The notes under the pieces are model-generated. The model saw only the letters and a list, made by a program, of their open reading frames with translations. It was not told where the DNA came from and searched no databases. Source: Pleodorina starrii (taxonomy: Eukaryota; Chlorophyta; Chlorophyceae; Chlamydomonadales; Volvocaceae). From it: a DNA stretch of 64,000 nucleotides. This document shows, one piece after another, positions 58,502 through 64,000 of the stretch. Location: contig BRXU01000020.1 in the NCBI GenBank assembly GCA_030267565.1, positions 2,311,501-2,375,500 of the forward strand. The letters are read 5' to 3'. Made by a program: the position numbers and the translations under genes. Positions within the stretch are counted from its first letter, which is position 1. Every line of letters begins with the position of its first letter.

Positions 58502-59573
58502 CTGCAGCAGCAGGAGTGAATGCATGCATTGGGTTGGTGCGTGCGATTGCGTGCGTGCGCGATCGCGCGCGTCCGGTTGGGCCGGCGGCGTGCAGGATGG
58601 GAATTAAATGCATTTATTTGGTTGATCGGCGTAGTCGTCGATCATGCATTACGGCATACGTAACGTATATATGTAGATAATCGATTACATCTGATTACAT
58701 ACTATCGTATGTAGGCGACGGAACGAAAGAACGGAGTGAATGAGCGGTAGAACAACGGATGCATGTATGGGTGGGCCGGCAAACGCCAGCGTGCGGCGTC
58801 TGGAGTTCAGCGAGTTTTGCATATATCACTCTGGGAACGGCCAGGCCTTAATGGCGCGAATTCCCTTCATGGCCACTTCATGGCCACTTCATGGCTACTT
58901 CATGGCCATTATATGCCGGCGCCATGAAGATGTTTGGGTACCGGCATGAAGGGTGGACGTCGGCATGAACAGGGTGAGTCACTTCATACGGCAGCAACCG
59001 TCTTAATAACGGAACCAAGCTCGCCATGAAGAGCGGCAGTCCTTTGCCCCTCTTCATTGTCCACAAGCGAAATATGTATAATAGTTTATGTAGGAACAGT
59101 TTGGGAAATACTTCTGCGTGCAGGACTTCCTGCCTACTTATCAGACTGTCCCTGTTGCTTCCCTGCTGCCTATGGGCAGCATGCTTTGCGTATCAAGTAG
59201 AAAACAATAGTATACTAGAGGCGTCCTTGCCACAGCACCAAGAGCAGCAGCAGCTTCGATAGCGGGACGATGAGGATTAGCGGCTGGAGTTGCCGCGCGC
59301 TTTCGCGGGGTACACAGGTGCAGGGCATGACGACCGGCGGGAGCTGATGCGAGAGCATACACTGGCCATGCAAAGGTAGGCTGGGATTTCGAATGCAGCC
59401 ACCGGGCGTAATTATCTTCTGCTTGACTAACCTGTGCCTACCTGCTATGCACATATAGGGCTGTAGAAACGGCAGCAGCAGCAGAAGCGGCGACAGCAGC
59501 CAAAGCGGTGCCGGCAAAGGCAGCAGTGGAGGCACAAGATGCTCCCGCTCCTACTCCATGTCAGCGGTACGCG
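58502..59573. other. Region upstream of protease fragment, no exon seen
   Basis: I searched the minus strand for the CGSCWAF-type exon and found none. A short ATGGCCACTTC triplication lies near 58869-58905. A Leu-rich open stretch on the minus strand (59421-59535) could be a signal-peptide exon but lacks a good start codon. Confidence 0.5.
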
Positions 59574-62500
59574 GGTGACGGGGGCTTTGCGCGGGGGGCG
59601 GCAGGCTGCTGACGGGGGCTTTGCGCGGGGGGCGGCGGGCAGATGACGGGGGCTTTGCGCGCGGCGGCGGGCAGGTGACGGGGGCTTTGCGCGCGGGGCG
59701 GGGGGCAGATGACGGGGGCTTTGCGCGCGGGGCGGGGGGCGGCTGCACTGGGGCTTTGCGCGGGGGGCAGCAGGAGGGTGACGGGGGCTTTGCGCGTGGG
59801 GCGGCAGGAGGGTGACGAAGGCTTTGCGCGCGGGGCGGCGGGCGGGTGACGTGGTCTTTGCGCGGGGGGCGGCGGGCAGATGACGGGGGCTTTGCGCGCG
59901 GGGCGGGGGGCGGCTGCACTGGGGCTTTGCGCGGGGGTCAGCAGGAGGGTGACGGGGGCTTTGCGTACGGGGCGCCAGGAGGGTGACGAGGGCTTTGCGC
60001 GCGGGGCGGCGGGCAGGTGACGGGGGCTTTGCGCGGGGGGCGGCGGGCAGGTGACGGGGGCTTTGCGCGGGGGGCGGCCGGTGGGTGACGGGGGCTTTGC
60101 GCGCGGGTCGGCGGGCGGGTGCCGGGGGCTTTGCGCGCGGGGCGGCGGGCTGGTGACGGGGGCTTTGCGCGCGGGGCGGCGGGCAGGTGACGGGGGCTTT
60201 GCGCGGGGGGAGGCGGGCAGGTGACGGGGGCTTTGCACGGGGGGCGGCGGGCGGGTGACGAGGGCTTTGCGCGCGGGGCGGCGGGCAGGTGACGGGGGCT
60301 TTGCGCGGGGGGCGGCAGGAGGGTGACGAGGGCTTTGCACGGGGGGCGGCGGGCGGGTGACGAGGGCTTTGCGCGGGGGGCGGCTTGGCGGGTGACGGGG
60401 TCTTTGTGCGGGGGGCGGCGGGCGGGTGACGGGGTCTTTGCGCGGGGGGCGGCGGGCAGGTGACGGGGGCTTTGCGCGGGGGGCGGCAGGCGGGTGACGG
60501 GGTCTTTCCGCGCGGGGCGGCTGGCGGGTGACGGGGGCTTTGCGGGCGGGGCGGCGGGCAGGTGACGGGGTCTTTGCGCGGGGGGCGGCTGGCGGGTGAC
60601 GGGGTCTTTGCGCGCGGGGCGGCGGGCAGGTGACGGGGGCTTTGCGTGCGGGGCGGCGGGCTGGTGACGGGGTCTTTGCGCGGGGGGCGGCAGGAGGGTG
60701 ACGAGGGCTTTGCACGGGGGGCGGCGGGCGGGTGACGGGGTCTTTGCGCGGGGGGCGGCGGGCGGGTAACGGGGTCTTTGCGCCCGGGGCGGCGGGCCGG
60801 TGAGGGGGGCTTTGCGCGGGGGGCGGCGGGCAGGTGCCGGGGGCTTTGCGCGGGGGGCGGCGGGCAGGTGACGGGGGCTTTGCGCGGGGGGCGGCGGGCA
60901 GGTGACGGGGGCTTTGCGCGGGGCGGCTGGCGGGTGACGAGGGCTTTGCACGGGGGGCGGCGGGCGGGTGACGTGGTCTTTGCGGGCGGGGCGGCGGGCG
61001 AGTGACAGGTCTATGCGCGCGTGGCGGGAGGAGGGTGTCGGGGGCTTTGCGCGGGGGGCGGCGGGCAGGTCACGGGGGCTTTGCGCGAGGGGCGGCAGGC
61101 AAGTGACGAGGGCTTTGCACGGGGGGCGGCGGGCGGGTGACGGGGGCTTTGCGCGCGGGACGGCGGGCGGGTGACGGGGGCTTTGCACGGGGGGCGGCGG
61201 AGAGGTGACGGGGGCTTTGCGTGGGGGGCGGCGGGCAGGTGACGGGGTCTTTGCGCGGGGGGCGGCGGGCAGGTCACGGGGGCTTTGCGCGGGGGGCGGC
61301 GGGCAGGTGACGGGGGCTTTCCGCGCGGGGCGGCGGGCGGGTGACGGGGGCTTTGCGCGGGGGGCGGCGGGCGGGTGACGGGGGCTTTGCCCGGGGGGCG
61401 GCGGAGAGGTGACGGGGGCTTTGCGTGGGGGGCGGCGGGCAGGTGACGGGGGCTTTGCGCGGGGGGCGGCAGGAGGGTGACGAGGGCTTTGCACGGGGGG
61501 CGGCGGGCGGGTGACGGGGGCTTTGCGCGGGGGGCGGCTTGGCGGGTGACGGGGTCTTTGTGCGGGGGGCGGCGGGTAGGTGACGGGGTCTTTGTGCGGG
61601 GGGCGGCGGGAAGGTGACGGGGGCTTTGCGCGGGGGTCAGCAGGAGGGTGACGGGGGCTTTGCGCGGGGGGCGGGGGGGGGGTGACGGGGGCTTTGCGCG
61701 GGGGGCGGCGGGCAGGTGACGGGGGCTTTGCGCGGGGGGCGGCTGGGCGGGTGACGGGGTCTTTGGGCGGGGGGCGGCGGGTAGGTGACGGGGGCTTTGC
61801 GCGCGGGGCGGCGGGCAGGTGACGGGGGCTTTGCGCGGGGGGCTGCTGGAGGGTGACGGGGGCTTTGCGCGGGGGGCGGCGGGCGGGTGACAGGGTCTTT
61901 GCGCGGGGGGCGGCAGGCGGGTAACGGGGTCTTTGCGCCCGGGGCGGCGGGCAGGTGACGGGGGCTTTGCGCGGGGGGCGGCGGGCAGGTGACGGGGGCT
62001 TTGCGCGGGGGGCGGCGGGCAGGTGACGGGGGCTTTGCGCGGGGGGCGGCGGGCGGGTGACAGGGTCTTTGCGCGGGGGGCGGCGGGCGGGTAACGGGGT
62101 CTTTGCGCCCGGGGCGGCGGGCAGGTGACGGGGGCTATGCGCGCGGGGCGGCGGGCAGGTGACGGGGGCTTTGCGCGGGGGGCGGCGGGCCGGTGACGGG
62201 GGCTGTGCACGGGGGGCGGCGGGCTGGTGACGGGGGCTTTGCGCGCGGGGCGGCGGGCAGGTGACGGGGGCTTTGCGCGGGGGGCGGCTGGATGGTGACG
62301 AGGGCTTTGCACGGGGGGCGGCGGGCGGGTGACGGGGGCTTTGCGCGGGGGGCGGCTTGGCGGGTGACGGGGTCTTTGTGCGGGGGGCGGCGGGCGGGTG
62401 ACGGGGTCTTTGCGCGGGGGGCGGCGGGCTGGTGACGGGGGCTTTGCGCGGGGGGCGGCAGGCGGGTGCCGTGGGCTTTGCCGGGGGGGCGGCGGGCCGG

Positions 62501-64000
62501 TGACGGGGGCTTTGCGCGGGGGGCGGCGGGCAGGTGACGGGGGCTTTGCGCCCGGGGCGGCGGGCAGGTGACGGGGGCTTTGCGCGGGGGGCGGCGGGCA
62601 GGTGACGGGGGCTTTGCGCGCGGGGCGGCTGGCAGGTGACGGGGGCTTTGCGCGGGGGGCGGCAGGAGGGTGACGAGGGCTTTGCACGGGGGGCGGCGGG
62701 CGGGTGACGGGGTCTTTGCGCGGGGGGCGGCGGGCGGGTAACGGGGTCTTTGCGCCCGGGGCGGCGGGCTGGTGACGGGGGCTTTGCGCGGGGGGCGGCG
62801 GGCAGGTGACGGGGGCTTTGCGCGGGGGGCGGCGGGCCGGTGACGGGGGCTTTGCGCGGGGGGCGGCGGGCAGGTGACGGGGGCTTGCCGCGGGGGGCGG
62901 CGGGCAGGTGACGGGGGCTTTCCGCGCGGGGCGGCTAGGGGGTGACGAGGGCTTTGCACGGGGGGCGGCGGGCGGGTGACGAGGGCTTTGCGGGGGGGGC
63001 GGCAGGCGAGTGCCCGGTCTAAGCGCGCGGGGCGGTAGGCGGGTGACGGGGGCTTTGCACGGGGGGCGGCGGGCAGGTCACGGGGGCTTTGCGCGTGGGG
63101 CGGCGGGCAAGTGACGAGGGCTTTGCTCGGGGGGCGGCGGGCGGGTGACGGGGGCTTTGCGCGCGGGACGGCGGGCGGGTGTCGGGGGCTTTGCGCGGGG
63201 GGCGGCGGAGAGGTGACGGGGGCTTTGCGCGCGGGGCGGCGGGCAGGTGACGGGGTCTTTGCGCGGGGGGCGGCGGGCAGGTCACGGGGGCTTTGCGCGG
63301 GGGGCGGCGGGCAGGTGACGGGGGCTTTGCGCGCGGGGCGGCGGGCAGGTGACGGGGTCTTTGCGCGGGGGGCGGCGGGCAGGTGACGGGGGCTTTGCGC
63401 GGGGGGCGGCGGGCAGGTGACGGGGGCTTTGCGCGCGGGGCGGCGGGCAGGTGACGGGGGCTTTGCGCGGGGGGCGGCAGGAGGGTGACGAGGGCTTTGC
63501 ACGGGGGGCGGGGGGGTGGTGACGGGGGCTTTGCGGGGGGGGCGGCTTGGCGGTTGACGGGGTCTTTGTGCGGGGGGCGGCGGGCGGGTGACGGGGTCTT
63601 TGCGCGGGGGGCGGCGGGCAGGTGACGGGGGCTTTGCGCGGGGGGCGGCAGGCGGGTGACGGGGGCTTTGCTCGCGGGGCGGCGGGCGGGTGACGGGGGC
63701 TTTGCGCGGGGGGCGGCGGGCTGGTGACGGGGGCTTTGCGCGGGGGGCGGCGGGCAGGTGACGGGGGCTTTGCGCGGGGGGCGGCGGGAAGGTGACGGGG
63801 GCTTTGCGCGCGGGGCGGCGGGCAGGTGACGGGGGCTTTGCGCGGGGGGCGGCAGGAGGGTGACGAGGGCTTTGCACGGGGGGCGGCGGGCGGGTGACGA
63901 GGGCTTTGCGCGGGGGGCGGCTTGGCGGGTGACGGGGTCTTTGGGCGGGGGGCGGCGGGCGGGTGAGGGGGTCTTTGCGGGGGGGGCGGCGGGCTGGTGA
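59574..64000. repeat. 34-bp minisatellite, about 130 copies, continuing past window
   Basis: The unit is close to GACGGGGGCTTTGCGCGGGG followed by GGCGGCGGGCAGGT (34 bp). Variants are mainly GGGGGCTTT/GGGGTCTTT, GCGCGGGG/GCGCGCGG and GGGCAGG/GGGCGGG/GGAGGG. The unit length is 1 mod 3 and the minus strand is nearly stop-free, so open frames of up to 580 codons appear there; these are repeat artefacts. The plus strand is very G-rich. Confidence 0.95.

Noticed and set aside
59421..59535. Leu-rich minus-strand stretch as signal-peptide exon of the third protease
   Set aside because: It has a phase-1 GTAGGC donor that would fit the next exon, but no ATG start, and joining it would skip the catalytic Cys and propeptide.
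59938..63877. Open frames of 500-580 codons on the minus strand
   Set aside because: They are by-products of a 34-bp stop-free tandem repeat; composition is purely periodic Pro/Arg/Ala/Lys.
59574..64000. CRISPR array
   Set aside because: Units are contiguous without unique spacers and the genome is eukaryotic.

Overview
The window looks like nuclear DNA of a volvocine green alga (Chlamydomonas/Volvox relatives). The evidence is GC-rich coding sequence, intron-dense genes with GT-AG borders, Ala/Gly/Gln-rich inserts in conserved proteins, TGTAA-type polyadenylation words, a C-terminal MYND-finger gene of the kind common in these algae, and retroelements matching algal types (PAT/TOC1-like split-repeat element; LINE with RNase H plus a C-terminal nuclease-like domain). 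The species cannot be named from sequence alone. All exon models were joined by hand from GT-AG borders, reading phase and homology; each complete model sums to a multiple of three, except one with a real 1-nt frameshift.

Layout. 1-4980: gene-poor, with a 64-bp perfect palindrome, a short inverted-repeat transposon and dispersed repeats. 5138-10506 and 16712-21466: two tandem paralogous secreted papain-family (C1A) proteases with an N-terminal PAN/apple-like segment and C-terminal CGDG-type cysteine-rich modules; the second carries a frameshift. Between them (12626-14464) lies a gag-only retroelement with split direct repeats; a 302-bp derivative sits just behind the second protease (21675-21976). 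24485-34989 (minus): a 16-exon ChAPs (exomer cargo adaptor, Bch1/Bud7/Chs6) homologue with a roughly 600-residue low-complexity insertion. 35365-45294 (plus, head-to-head with it): a 19-exon gene for a protein with two NAP domains in tandem and a hydrophobic C-terminus. 46723-50483: a two-exon MYND-finger gene bracketed by 391-bp direct repeats. 52297-58501 (minus): the 3' part of a third, different papain-like protease; one intron has received an antisense 5'-truncated LINE (53113-56238) flanked by a 14-bp target duplication. 59574-64000: a 34-bp minisatellite of about 130 copies running off the window.

Functional picture. The genes do not form a pathway. Two are secreted or lumenal proteolysis genes, one is predicted to act in Golgi cargo sorting, one is a histone-chaperone-fold protein that may be membrane anchored, and one is a MYND protein of unknown role. 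The most unusual items are the double-NAP protein with a putative membrane tail, the gag-only split-repeat retroelement and its derivatives, the enlarged algal ChAPs protein, and localized homogenization of one protease exon.
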